Origin: Oopsacas minuta | Lineage: Eukaryota > Porifera > Hexactinellida > Lyssacinosida > Leucopsacidae | DNA: 64,000 nt | NCBI GenBank assembly: GCA_024704765.1 | Contig: JAKMXF010000316.1 | Location: forward strand, 62,001-126,000 | Reading direction: 5' to 3' | Shown: piece by piece, positions 42,590-54,690 of the stretch | How positions within the stretch are numbered: position 1 is the stretch's first letter | Layout: each line of letters opens with the position of its first letter | The notes under the pieces: generated by a model | Databases searched by the model: none | The model's input: the letters and a program-made list of their open reading frames with translations, nothing else | Told to the model about the DNA's origin: nothing | Translations under genes and position numbers: made by a program

Positions 42590-43380
42590 TAATCTTCTTA
42601 TTGCTAAATTTCTAGGGAGCAAGATGAAGATCACTCGCAAAATATCTCAGCATATAAATCTAAGGGTTCTAAAGTCCACATGTAACTCAGCATAGTTAGT
42701 TTCGGAAAATCTAGGGATAAAGCCGTATAAGCCACAGTTACACCAAATTTACCGAATACAGAAAATTGCTCGATTATCCTTATGTATTATATAGAACGCG
42801 AAAAAATTGGTCACGTAATGATTGGCAAATGCATTATCATCTAATGAAGCTCCATTTCAGTTATGTTATTCACCTGATCAACAGAATAACAAGACTTAGC
42901 GAAAGACAGAGAGAATGTTGAATTTACGGAAACAGTGGAGTTTCTGTAAATTGGATATTTAAAGAATGATGTCATAAAATGGCCTTTCAGACCACCGCAT
43001 TATTTATAGTGGGCAAACAGTAACAACAGTGTGCTATCTAAAAGAGATTCTGATGAAGTAGTTGATGTCAACATGCATCGAGATAAAGGTACAGTAAAGA
43101 GAGTAAATTATTGTCGCACATATTAGCTGCCATATTTCAACAGGATGGTGGCTCAGCATTGTATCCAAAACACAGGAATGACTTAAGGACAACTTTGAAA
43201 CTTCTGGCACAAAGGGATTCGGAATGCCAACTCTCCTGACCTGAGTAAATAGAAAATTTATGGCCAATACTGTAACCCACCGTTGTGCAACAAACCAAAT
43301 CACTCGAAAGAATACACTGGTATTTTCAGCTTGGGATATTATTCCACCTGAAGTTATGAACAAATAAATAACAAGTGTGT
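42590..43380 (+). pseudogene. Tc1-like transposase relic, heavily decayed
   Basis: Plus-strand blocks scattered over frames are SRKISQHINLRVLKSTC, NLGIKPYKPQLHQIYRIQK, NEAPFQLCYSPDQQNNKT (first catalytic region), AIFQQDGGSALYPKHR (second aspartate) and a weak IENLWPIL near 43255. The order matches Tc1 transposases; stops and shifts are too many to count precisely. Terminal repeats were not found. Confidence 0.72.
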
Positions 43381-43571
43381 TAGAGCGAATAAAGAATGTA
43401 TATAACTAAAGGGTGCATATATTGGGAATATATGTATGTGTTTAGAAATTATAAATGAAATATTGATTTAGTAATGGCAGGCATCAATTTCTTGACATCC
43501 TGTCTATCCAATCAAAATATATTACTAAAAAGAATACATTCTTATAATGCGATATTTATCTGACAATATTA

Positions 43572-44914
43572 CAGGGTGTCCAGAAATTATTGATACCATG
43601 AATTTCTATTTTTATCTGACCATATTATGATTCATGTTGTTTCCTAAGTATGTATAATGATATTTCATTTATGTTCATTACCGATTCAATCTTTTTCGCA
43701 ATTTTTGAATTTAAAATATCAAAATTTAGTGAAATTTTATATAATTTATTAAACCACGATTTCCTATTTTTATTAGCGTCATTATCATGAATATTGAGAT
43801 TTGTTCACGTGCTATTGGTATGATATATGGTGGCATGACACAGAAAGATGTAACTAATCGTCTTAGTAAGGGAATTGCCACTATTAAATGTGGTGGAAAC
43901 GCCATATCAATAACCAGAGTCTCCATCATAGACTTGGTGCAGGAAGGCCGCCAAAATTGAATCCAGTGGCAAAGATGATAATATCTAAGTCTTTGGGAAA
44001 AAGACATCAGTCCATAAGGAGATTGAGTGCAAAATTGAAATCTAAAGGACATTCTATTTCGAAAAGTACTGTACACTCTTATTTGAAGAAGTCTGTTGGC
44101 GCTAAACCCTTCAAAAGGCCCAAATAACCGAAATTGACACCAAAACAAAAGGAAAACAGACTTTTGTTTTGCCAAAAATATCGAAATTGGTCAGTGGATG
44201 ATTGGAAATGCATTCTTTGGAATGATGAGTCTCCATTTGAACTTTTTCATCCTTCAAACCATCAAAATGACCGAATTTGGGCAAAGAGTTCAGCAAATAT
44301 ACCCCCTCAAGCAAACAGTAAAATTTCCTCAGAGTCATGGTGTGGGGCATGATGAGCTATCAAGCGGTCTCTGAACTGTACATAATACCCCCTAAACAAA
44401 ATATAAATGCCGCCTATTATACGGATGAGATATTGGTCAAAACCTGTAAAGATGCAATGAAACGCAAAAAGAAAGACAGGAAATATCTTGCAGAAGAGAA
44501 TGCTTCCAGACCCGTTGAAATCGATATTTATGCAAGATGATCTCCATCTCACTGGGCCAAAATTTCGCAAGAATGGTGTTATAAACACTTACCTAATTTT
44601 TGACAGAAAGAAGTGTGGCCAGGTAATTCGCCAGACCTGAACCCCATTGAAAATCTTTGGGCAATACTCAAGCAGAAGCTTGAGGAGGCACCCCAGCCGA
44701 ACAACCTTCAAGACCTCATATTTCTTCTGAAAAATGCTTGGTCAAACTTAGATTCTTCGCTCCTCGAAAATTTAATAATAGACATGCCAAATAGAATTGC
44801 AAAATGCATAGAATTAGAAGGAGATTATATAGGTAAATGAAATGAATAAATAGTGGGTAGTTTTCGAAACTTATAGCAACTTATGAAAGGTATCAATAAT
44901 TACTGAACACCCTG
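43572..44914 (+). mobile_element. Tc1-like transposon, DD37E type, copy 1
   Basis: The ends CAGGGTGTCCAGAAATTATT at 43572 and the inverse ending at 44914 are flanked by TA (43570-43571, 44915-44916). Length is 1343 bp, the same as the related element at 45026. Confidence 0.92.
43787..44840 (+). pseudogene. Tc1-like transposase, DD37E type, broken
   Basis: Starts MNIEICSRAIGMIYGGMTQK at 43787. The helix-turn-helix and GRPP hook (GAGRPPKLNP) precede KSTVHSYLKKSVGAKPFKRP, then WNDESPFELFHPSNHQNDRIW with the first aspartate. The second aspartate region near 44530 is frameshifted (FMQDD), and the end has WPGNSPDLNPIENLWAILK with the glutamate. There is a stop at 44125 and shifts near 43880, 44345, 44530 and 44610. 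Compared with the second copy, the reconstructed second D to E spacing is 37. Confidence 0.85.
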
Positions 44915-45025
44915 TATGCATATTTTCATACATCAAAATGAAATTGAATAATGACAACATGCGTAGTGTGACATGTATATTGAAATTAATCACAATTCAA
45001 TTTCAATTACAGTGGATACACTATA

Positions 45026-46368
45026 CAGGGTGTAACAAAAGTATTGTCGTCATATTAATATACATTAAATTCAAATGTCACATTCGTATACAACCCTTGC
45101 TATTGATTTCTCTAAGTAAATATCTTTTTATACAACTTAGTTAAACTCGAGTGAAGTCAAATCTTACAAGAATATATTTTGGAATTATTTTCGTCATTTG
45201 AAAATTTCTACTTAATTGTTGTGATATGAATGTCCAAGATTACGGATTATCTTTAAGATCTCAGGCATTAGGGATGCTTAAAGCAGGAGAAACGCCTAAA
45301 AAGGTTGCTCAAGTGTTGAATATCAATATTCGATCAGTTCAGAGATGGGGGCGTAGCGATAAATTGGGATTTTTAATTGAATCAAAGCCTAAGTCTGGAC
45401 GTCCGCCGAAAATTGATAGAGTTTGGAAAATTGTCATCGCTAAGTCTTTGGGGAAGAGAAGGCAATCTACACGAAAGCTAGCTCTGAGATTAACGAGGAG
45501 TGGTTATGATGTCCCTCACACCTCTGTACATCGATATTTGAGAAAGTCTCTAGGTGCTACGCCATTTAAAAGGCCTCGAAGGCCTCGATTGACCTTGAAA
45601 ATGAAGGAAAACCGGATCTAATTTGCGCAGAAACAGAAGGATTGGAATGTAGAAGATTGGAATAGAGTTCTGTAGTCGGATAAATCTCCATTCGAATTAT
45701 TGCCAACTCCAAACAGACAGAATGGCCGAGTTTGGAGCAAGGATTCAGGTTCAATCGAACCCTGTACAAAGATAAAATTTCCGGCGAAAGTTCATGCTTG
45801 GGGCATGATGTCTCACCAAGCCCTATCTGAGCTGCATGTTATACCTCAGGGGCAAACTATTAATGGAGAGTACTATCGTACGAAGATTTTGGCTGGATCT
45901 TACAAAGATGCGATCAATAGAAGAACAAAAAATGGATCGGTTTTACAGCGGGCCATGATTTCAAAGATGTCTGAGATAATTTTTATGCAAGACGGGGCTC
46001 CCGCTCATACGGCCAAGCTAACGCAAGAATGGTGCAAACAGAATCTTCCAGCGTTTTGGCAGAAAGCGAAGTGGCCTAGGAACTCACCTGACCTCAATCC
46101 CATTGAAAACTTATGGTCAATACTGAAAGACAAAGTGGAAGAGTTTGAGCAAACAAGCACTGTGAATAACCTCGTCAAAAATTTGGAAAAGGCATGGAGT
46201 GGTATTTCAAGAGATGTTTGCAAAATATGGCCTCCAGTATGCCCAGGCGAGTAGCACTCGTATTAGAAAGACAAGGAGACTATATTGAGAAGTAATAATG
46301 TACTAATAGGTGTATTTTAGCTTACGTTGGATTCAATATATAAAACGATAATACTTTTGTTACAACTG
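45026..46368 (+). mobile_element. Tc1-like transposon, DD37E type, copy 2
   Basis: The ends CAGGGTGTAACAAAAGTATT at 45026 and its near inverse ending at 46368 are flanked by TA (45024-45025, 46369-46370). Length is 1343 bp. Terminal sequences differ from those of the neighbour at 43572 after the first eight bases, so the two are related families rather than one tandem duplication. Confidence 0.92.
45226..46295 (+). pseudogene. Tc1-like transposase, DD37E type, two stops and one frameshift
   Basis: The frame from 45226 has paired helix-turn-helix regions (KKVAQVLNINIRSVQRWGRS at about 25-44) and SGRPPKIDR. It is open except for TAA at 45619-45621 and TAG at 45674-45676 (TAG where relatives have the W of LWSDESPFEL; the acidic residue after D is K here). 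The second aspartate is in MQDGAPAHTA and the glutamate in SPDLNPIENLW, 37 residues apart. A late frameshift near 46215 moves the tail (SSMPRRVALVLERQGDYIEK) to another frame ending near 46295. Confidence 0.9.
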
Positions 46369-46370
46369 TA

Positions 46371-47460
46371 GATGAACGATGCTTGAATTGTCGCTGATTC
46401 TTATACAGAATATTTATTGTCCTTACTTGCAGAGTGTAGGTTTCCACAAAGAGTGGAAATGATATCTTATTCGAAATTGTTAAACACTCGGTATTGTATT
46501 ACGCTCTCTTCCTAAGATGATGACGGTTAGTCTCTTCAGTCTTTGCCTCGTTATCACCGTTCCATAGTGCCATGTTGGACTTCTGATTGTATATTTATTA
46601 TTCATTCATTATGATAATTTGTCATTAAGAAAACTAAGTAGTCTTTTACTTGGCGTAACTGGTGAAATACACCAATTAAACAAGTTTAATGCAAAGAATA
46701 ATTTGACTTCAACTTGCTATTTACTTAGGGCAGGCCACGAATACGAGGACCCGAGATGGTACGCGAATACCTGCTAGGGGGTATGTGAGAAAATGTTGAA
46801 ATATACACCCTACTGCTGAATTGCTGAATTTGATGCAGTACCGCACTTGAAGTCTCCTCAACACCTTGCTAACTACAACTGCCAACTCTCTTTACTAGTT
46901 ATGGATAATTGGTTGACACTTGTTTCATTACGAAACAGCAGCACCTGTGGTGTTAGTTTTGCCGAATCGGGAGATGACAAAGCATCGTCAACTTGATAGA
47001 CAAAATCCTATCTCTAGATTTTTCTTCGCAACCATAGAGCCGCCGCCACCACTGTGTTTCTGCTGTAGTGACATACTTTCGAATATTAGCATAAAACCAT
47101 CCCATTTACATCGCCCCCTGAGTTTAGGCATCACTCTTGTGTGGGTAAGCCCATAGAGTTTTTCCATTCAATGCTGTCAGAATTTAAGAGAAAACAAGAA
47201 AAATTATGAAGCAGCATCAATCTCAACGAAAGCTTTGGAAGAATCATATGCTGTCTTGTTACTATTCGCTAAATCTAAAACGACATTCACCCTATCCGAA
47301 GAGGTATGCAATTGTGAAATTGTCGCATAACTATGTATTATCTTGGTTATCAAGGAAATAATAGAAATCAATAAAGTTTCACTAAATATATTAATAATGC
47401 TGAATCCGATTTTCACACTTTTGGATTTAAAACATATAAATATATTGTTGTTTTATGAAT
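46371..47460. other. Intergenic, nothing recognised
   Basis: No supported gene. Short frames here have no motif. Confidence 0.4.
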
Positions 47461-47463
47461 ATA

Positions 47464-48768
47464 CAGGGTGACCCATAAATACTGTTACCAATTATACACG
47501 ACCCACATTTTAAATCTAGTATTTGAATAGTGGATAATTTGATTTACAATTATTAATCTACTATTATTCTATTGATTTAGCATATATTTTACGTGTTTTT
47601 GGAAAGAAAACATTTCTACGCTCATGCAGTCTAGAAGAGCAGCAGTAATTAAGCTATTTACCTCTGGAAAGTCTCGGAGTCAGATTGCCTATTTGCTTAA
47701 GGAAGGCAAAATGTTTATCTCTCGTACTCTAAAACGTTACGCCGATACTAAAAGCATTACTGATAAGCATAGGCCTGGACGGCCGAGGTCTGTGAGGACT
47801 CTTGCTATGCGGAAGAACGTCATTCGTCAGATCAGGCGAAATCCGGCCAGGAGTATGCGAAAAATGGCAAAACAAATGAAAACCAGCAAGGAAATGATGA
47901 GGCGACTAGTACGTCATGATATAGGAATGAAAGCTTATAAAATTCAAAAGCACCAACTTCTCACGACTCAAACTAAACAAAAGAGGCTAATAAGAAGCAA
48001 AGCGATGCTTTTGCGTTTCACCGGCGGACTACACAAACAAATTGTCTTCTCGGATGAAAAATTATTCACTGTTGAACAGTCTCTGAATCAGCAAAACGAC
48101 AGAATTCTGGCTGGCTCTTAGTAAGGATGCACTCCCACAAGACACTTTTCGGGTTTTTAGAACTCAAAAACCGATGTCAGTCATGGCATGGGCAGGGGTA
48201 ACTTCGACAGGTCGGACGCCCTTAGTTTTTGTCCCCCAAGGGGTCAAAATTAATCAGACTGTATATCGTGGTGATATTCTCGCGAAGGCTTTGAAGCCCT
48301 GGGGACAGAAACATTTCAAAAAGGTCAAGTGGATATTCCAGCAAGATTCAGCACCAGCTCACAGGGCAAGAGCCACCCAAGAGTGGTGCAAAACAAATTT
48401 TCCAGGATTCATCTCATCGGAAGAATGGCCGCCCTGCTCACCAGATTTGAACCCACTTGACTTCTCCATATGGTCAATATTGGAAAAAAGGGTCAATTGC
48501 AATAAATACCGAAGTCTGGCGGATCTAAGACAAGCTTTGTTACGAGAATGGGATAAAATACCTCAGGAATATGTGTGGTCCAGCGTAGAATCATTCATTG
48601 CTGACTACAGAGGTGTATTAAAGCTAAAGATGATATTATCGAGTGATGGTAATTATATTGTTTAGTTTGCTGTATTATTGCAATAATTTGAAAATTTCTA
48701 AGTTGCATCTAAAATATTATTTAAATTATGGCATGGAAAATGAGTAACAGTATTTATGGGTCACCCTG
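47464..48768 (+). mobile_element. IS630/Tc1-type transposon, DD37D type
   Basis: The ends CAGGGTGACCCATAAATACT at 47464 and the exact inverse ending at 48768 are flanked by TA (47462-47463, 48769-48770). Length is 1305 bp. The near-perfect ends and a single coding lesion make it one of the younger elements. Confidence 0.93.
47624..48665 (+). pseudogene. DD37D transposase with one frameshift
   Basis: N-terminal helix-turn-helix (IKLFTSGKSRSQIAYLLKEG), GRPRSVR hook, and first aspartate in IVFSDEKLFTVEQ (about residue 145). The frame stops at 48121, but the next frame picks up as LSKDALPQDTFRVF. It continues to 48665 with VMAWAGVTSTGRTPL, the second aspartate in FQQDSAPAH and the third in DLNPLDFSIWSILE. 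I count 37 residues between the last two aspartates. One indel near 48110 is the only lesion. Confidence 0.92.
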
Positions 48769-48770
48769 TA

Positions 48771-49380
48771 TAGTAAACAAATTATCAAAATCTTTAAATA
48801 TACGTCCGGCTTACTCTAAACGGCTACACAGGGGTAAAATTGCAAACTGAATCCGAATACACATTTTCAAGTTTCTATGTAAATATGTTTTTTAATAATA
48901 TAAAGGTAACAAATGACCAAAATGTCGATTTTACTTAGATACTAGCCATCAACGGCTACAAAGGGGCTTGATCTTACAAAAGACTTCAATAATATATCAG
49001 CCATATACTTATATTTGTGAATTACATTGTCTTAAATATATCCATATTATAATACTAAAGGGGCCTTCAATTTTGAGACTAATGCATACCTCGAGGCGCA
49101 ATGCGCCGAGTTGATCGAGAAGTGACGAGCCAAAGGCTCGTATAATAGAAATTAGAATAAACATCTGTTAAGTTGACGTCACAGGGCAATATGAATTTGA
49201 ACCAATGACAATAACTAAAGTGTTTAACTGATACCATAACCCAAAATATAATATAAATACATGAAGTATTATTGGATAAGTAATAAATTTCATACTACAG
49301 AAATTAAACAATAAAATCAAATATACAATACTAGTATATAAATAAGGCAAATGCAAAAGACTAGAAATTTATTGTATATG
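48771..49380. other. Region 3' of the Pygopus-like gene
   Basis: AT-rich with a small inverted pair (GAGGCGCAATGCGCC near 49094 and GAGCCAAAGGCTC near 49127). No gene seen. Confidence 0.4.
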
Positions 49381-52300
49381 TCAAGAGTTCACAGAGGTTT
49401 CTTCATGATTGGATTTAACTCTCAAGCAAGGAATACCTTTTTTGAAAACGCAGAGGTCGCAGGCCCAACACGCTGTATCTTCTCCCTTAAGCAGTTCATA
49501 TGCTTCAGGATTCATACCTGTGCAACTACAATGATACCATATATCACAACCTAGAGAAAGAAAAAGAGTAGTTGAGTGAAAATAAATATAAATATGCAGG
49601 GTTTCATAAGGGAAAATGCCGGGCATGGAAATCTAAACTACATTGAAAGTCAACACATATTGGCCTAGAAAAATTGGCCAGTCAAGTATAATTGCCATCT
49701 CGCAAACTTTAGTATTAAGTCTTTGAAATAAATAGGATGGATTGTAACAATTTTCAATACAACCTTAAACTCGCGTGAAAACAGATCCTCTAATGTTACT
49801 ATTAGATTTTTTAATAAGGGGATAAAAACAGATGTGAAACAAAAATTTCAGCACTATAAATATTAGGGTCCAAATTATTACTGCGAACTAATTGCCGATT
49901 TACATTCCAGGAAAGATAGTTCTATATCAAATATAGCAGCAATTAAATGTCACTCCTGCCAAAATAGAAAATTCCTTTTCAGAATTCTCTCTATGTTGTT
50001 TGAGAATAAAATAACAATCCAACATGTTTCCATATTTCAGTTAGATCAATTATTGGGTCTTGAAACATTTGTGCAATAGGCTCTATCATGGAAAGATATT
50101 TGAACATCACCAGGGGTGGGGCTAGAGCCCCATGTCGGAGAACGCTAGCCCCCAGCCGTGGAAGGAATTGGAAGAAATTTAACAAGAATATGAATTCTAA
50201 AGTTATATATTTCTGTAAGGATATTCACCAGTATTTCCAACTTTCAACTTTTTACCATTGATGTGTTTGATAATGTACTTTCACTCAATCGCCAATACTG
50301 TCAGAGAACTACTATGCTACTGCAATTGAATAGCAAAGTTTCCTAAATGTAGAATCTCATTATAAGCGTAAAATAAATGTTAAGTGTGAATGGTTACCGT
50401 ATTTCCCCGAATAAGTGCCGGGGGCTTGATTAAGCGCCGGTTTGATTAAGCGCCGGGGGTTTCACATGCACGAAAAAAATAAGCGCCGGGGCGCTTATTC
50501 AGGGAAATACGGTATATATCTATCTCGTAAAACAGTGTAGTATTCTATGATTTATATCACATGCAGGATTATTTGAAATTATTGAATTTTATATTCCTAT
50601 GAATTTCCTTTCAACTTGTCCAAATTTCAAATCATGACGTGTATGACATGATTTGAAATATGTTCTAGATTGTATTTTAGAAATTGATGTAACAATAAAT
50701 CAACGGAAAAACCATATTCAAAATTTATGTTATGTATTGTTGGAAAGATTTTCAAAAATCATGGAAGGGTTTATCACCTTTTCACGTTTTGGAAAATATT
50801 ATGATGAATTTTGGATGGTAATCAGAATTCACTAGAAAATGTGTAAAAATGGAATAACTTCTATGAAGTCCGATCACTATGTTATTGTAGGTTTTCGTAA
50901 TCAGCTAAGTTGGATAATTCATAAATTATTGAATGATTCAAATAATACATAGTTCTTGATGTCAAAATGAATTATTGAAACATAATTTTTGTTTTTCCCG
51001 GATTACTAAAGATATGTTATGGATACAGCGCAGATAGGGTATAAAGCAAGGTTGCGACCGAATACTTCAATCTTCCGTTCTACCACATATTAATTTGCGA
51101 ATAGTTTAATTATAGGGTACCAACCAATTCAGTATCCGGTATTCGGTTGCCGAAACCGAATATTACTAGTATATATTCTAATGAGTATTCCTGAATATTT
51201 GGTTCGAGTGGTTTCAAGATAATGGGAGACCGGATTAACAGCAACAAAAACAGGCACCATTACAGTAATAGAATATATTGTGGTAGCAAAATCCTAGAGA
51301 AATCCAATAACAGAAAAAGTGAGATGTTGAATCAATATCTCACAGAAAACATAGAAAAGGTACGGGTATTATAATTCGAACATAATTTCAATGATTATTG
51401 AGGTGTATCAGGACATTGACAAAACATGTACCATCAGAGATGCAGCAGTCTAGAAATTTCATGGACAGTCATTGATTTTTTATCTGGAAGGTCCTGGCCG
51501 GTCCAGGGCGATAGGACGGACCTGAAACAGATCGCTCTGGTCCAATCCGGACGGCTGAATTTCTGTGTGGAATCTAGTCTCAAGTGTGAATAAGAATTGT
51601 GCGAATATTATGACAAATATTCAGTATTTTGTGCAGAAATGGTATTAAATCAGTTCGAATATCGACACTTTAATATAGATGTTGAATGTTCTACATGATT
51701 TCGTTGATGGAGGATTTTTGGTACACAAATTGGCGAATTACGAAAACAGATGACGTCAATTCGATGCTAACTTAACACAATTGTGGCTTTCGTGAATTGT
51801 TATATAGTATCAATACTACATTGATTAGGGTAAAATTGTACGTTTCCCATTATTACCAGGGATTATAGAATCGGCCATCAAAATATATACACATACTGTC
51901 TTGACACAAATAGGTGGGCAAGTGGACAACCTAGAATTTAAGAGCTCTAACAGATTTGACTCCAATCAAAGTAAAAAATACAGGGCGAGTGTACATGACG
52001 TCATCTTGGCCTACCCAGACTCATGAGCATATTTACGCCAGTGCTTCCTGTTTGGCCACTGGAATTCGATACATTGTTTCTTATCACGCGCCGCATCAAT
52101 TCCACAATTTTTCATATTCTCAGTGATTATTTAACAGTTTATCGAAAATTCCAAGCGAAACTATTCCTTGCTAAGATAAAACTTCAGGGTTCCAAATAAC
52201 TTTGGCCAACTACAATTCAGGAATTTACTTATGTAGTACCTCAACCGCATGATATGTATAGGGTATTCTGTATAGATACAGTGTTGAAAAGTATAGAATT

Positions 52301-52823
52301 TACATTCTAAAGAGAGGAATAATAGGAAACCTCACCGATTACGCCCGAAGAGTTACATTCGTAATAAAAAGGAACAATTAAATTTTACTAATACGTTTTT
52401 TCCAATTCCCGCACTCAAATCGAAATTTGACGTCATAAAATCACACCTTTACCCCGCCGAATTGGGTTAATTGAACAACATCAACAGAATGAATAGTACT
52501 AAAGCAATAATAAAATAGAAAATTATAAACAAGGCAAAAAAGATAAGTTACAAGTGGAAACAATTACCTGAATCACAAAGGATAGCCTCATCATTATCAT
52601 TAACAGGTTTCATACAGATTCCGCAGGGATAATCGCAATTCTCTAGATCAATATCACTTCTATATCGATCAGAAAAAGAAAACTTCGAACTGGAAGAAAC
52701 AATAGGATGTTTAAAATTCCGCAATAATTGTTGTCCTGAATGTTTCCTATTAATTTGCAACAACTTGCTCTGAGTTGAGGATAGCTTTCTGGACTTGTTA
52801 GGACGGAGTCTACCCTTGGGCAT
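49381..52823 (-). CDS. pygo-like: Pygopus-like PHD finger protein, two exons
   Basis: Exon 1 is 52823-52568 (ATG at 52823), exon 2 is 49550-49381. The donor after GATTCAG is GTAATT; the acceptor is TTTCTCTAG. The join is in phase 1 and restores CDSGCDIWYHC. The 141-residue product has a basic N-terminus (MPKGRLRPNKSRK), a polar linker, and a C-terminal PHD finger: CGIC, NDNDEAILCDSGC, WYHCSCTGM, YELLKGED, WACDLC. The pattern YPCG-C..VND..AILC and CTGM...AY.LL is that of Pygopus, the nuclear Wnt/beta-catenin cofactor whose PHD binds methylated histone H3K4 and BCL9. It is much shorter than fly or vertebrate Pygopus, and no N-terminal NHD/NPF box is evident. The intron is 3017 bp and contains a MITE. 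Confidence 0.82.
50112..50165. repeat. Small hAT-like palindrome in the Pygopus-like intron
   Basis: CAGGGGTGGGGCTAGAGCCC and, nearby, CGCTAGCCCCCAGCCGTGG form an imperfect hairpin with a CAGGGG end. It is probably a degraded hAT MITE. Confidence 0.4.
50397..50512. mobile_element. 116-bp palindromic MITE, TA-flanked
   Basis: CCGTATTTCCCCGAATAAG at 50397 is inverted by CTTATTCAGGGAAATACGG ending at 50512, with TA on both sides and repeated AAGCGCCGG units inside. It lies in the intron of the Pygopus-like gene. Confidence 0.9.
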
Positions 52824-54069
52824 TGTGAGGTCAATCCGACAAGATCAATATCTAGAATAACTTTAGCAAACAGTTGAAGGCAAAAGAACAGTTATGGCCG
52901 TTTATTAAAACCCAATTCGTCGGAAAGAGAATAATTAGAACTACAGTTCTGTCTATTCCACCAAAGAATACAAAGATTAAGTTTCGAGCTAAGAAAATCT
53001 TAGGTAGATATTTAAAAATTACAACCCAGAGATATGAAGGGGTAAATATACAAGTAAATGGTCACTTTCTGAAAATTTCACCCCTTGAATGCATTATTAA
53101 ATATAATTTTATACTTTGAGATTTCATATTCACTGATAATATTGCATTTTACAGGGCTTTACAGCATGCCCAACTGGCGGACTGAATTCGGATCCGAACT
53201 TTTCTTAGATCTTATTGGGACAGCAAACTTGTGCAAGAAATAATCTGATCTAGGGTAATAGATTTCTTAAGTTCAACCACAGCCTAACTTCAACAATAGT
53301 ACACTATACATAAGGCCTGTTGCATAATATATTGAAGTACTGTATTATAGTAGTCCATAAATATTCAACATCTATAAATTTTAAGGCAACTAGAATCCTT
53401 AGAAATTCTATCATCAAAGTTAGTTCGAGTTAGACCCTGTGATGAATAATCTCACTTATAAATATATATATATTAGATGACATAAATATAATTCAAATCT
53501 GATAGTTTCTAGAATATTTCCTTTCCAAAATGATGTTCATCCATTTTCTATCATAAATTCTAACAACTTTCGATCATAGATAATAGGTTATATCTCTTAT
53601 GGAAGCCAAACAATAAGAAAATATTATAAGTTTCTCGAAATGGTCCGTTCCATCAAAATATCTACATCAAAGGCCAGATGGAACTTTAATCGAAGAGCAA
53701 TGAGTTTCTGGTTCAATTCGGAGAAAATGTACAAGGTAAATTATTCAAAATCTCGACCTTTACTACACTAGTTATTAGGCTGCTACGAAATAAGATTTTT
53801 CAAAATTGTACGAAAATGATATTAAAATTTGTGTTTATTCTTTCGATCGAACTAAGTAGCGTTTTCTTTCGAGGTTAAGTCATTGAAACAAATACATCGT
53901 TTCTAGAGAGTGAAGATTGATGGTACCATTTCTCAAGTCAAGATAACTAAGAGAGTGTAACTCCTATACTTGATAGGTTCACGGCCAGGTTGGCCACCCT
54001 GGAATAAATGCTGCCTCTAACCATTCAAAAATATTACTTTAGGAGGGAATGAATGTGGAAATCAACTAA
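52824..54069. other. Region 5' of the Pygopus-like gene
   Basis: A lysine-rich plus-strand frame (52874-53119, 81 codons) is divergent from the Pygopus-like gene but has no family resemblance and is left uncalled. The rest is AT-rich, with an ATATATATAT run near 53461. The promoter presumably lies close to 52830. Confidence 0.4.
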
Positions 54070-54690
54070 TTTGTGAGCATAATTTATTAAGCAATTCGTA
54101 CCTTAGATTATTCATCACATACGAATCACAATTTTCACTTAAAGGAGAAAACATGTGATGTATGCCAGCAGGCTGATTCATTGCCACTACAGCCACAGAA
54201 GAAGCTGCAGCATATTCCATCTCCTGACCATCTTTGGATCCATATAGGCATGGACCTTATTTGTGACCTTCCTACCACTTGGAGGATATAAACATATCTT
54301 AGTAACAGTGTGTTATCTAAGCAGATTTGTTTTGGCAAGGCCCCTGAGGACGAAGACATCAGTGGATGTTATATCGGCACTCCAAGTATATACCTCAAAG
54401 TTGGAGTACTGAAAATCACCCCATACAATCAAGGAAAAGAATTTACCAGGGATGTAAGGAGGTGGTGGTGGAAATTATCGCTAACTTCCATTGCATATTT
54501 TGAGTGTTTCTTTCTAGATATTTCAGGAGTTGAATCACGAACAGGGATCAATAACAGGAGTACCCGAACCTACCATCCAATGGCTATGGTTTAGTTGAAG
54601 CACATAATAAGATTCTTAAGATATATCTTCCCCATATTGGCAAAATCCTTGGATTCGTAGCTTGGCTAATAATATAATTCATTATTCTGC
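54070..54690 (+). pseudogene. DDE integrase (KRBA2-like) relic, second copy
   Basis: Plus-strand blocks in three frames: CDVCQQADSLPLQPQKKLQH (zinc-binding tail), WIHIGMDLICDLPTT (first aspartate, about 54240), HILVTVCYLSRFVLARPLRT, then TPYNQGKEFTR near 54430, where the second catalytic aspartate has become asparagine. STRTYHPMAMV with LVEAHNKILKIYLPHIGK follows near 54560-54650. The order and spacing parallel the minus-strand relic at 18650-20080, so both come from the same kind of element. Confidence 0.78.

Noticed and set aside
52874..53119. Lysine-rich 81-codon frame divergent from the Pygopus-like gene
   Set aside because: No recognisable domain; could be chance. Left uncalled.
54070..54690. 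An endogenous retrovirus or LTR retrotransposon
   Set aside because: Only integrase-like sequence is present; no reverse transcriptase, gag-like zinc knuckle or long terminal repeats were seen nearby.
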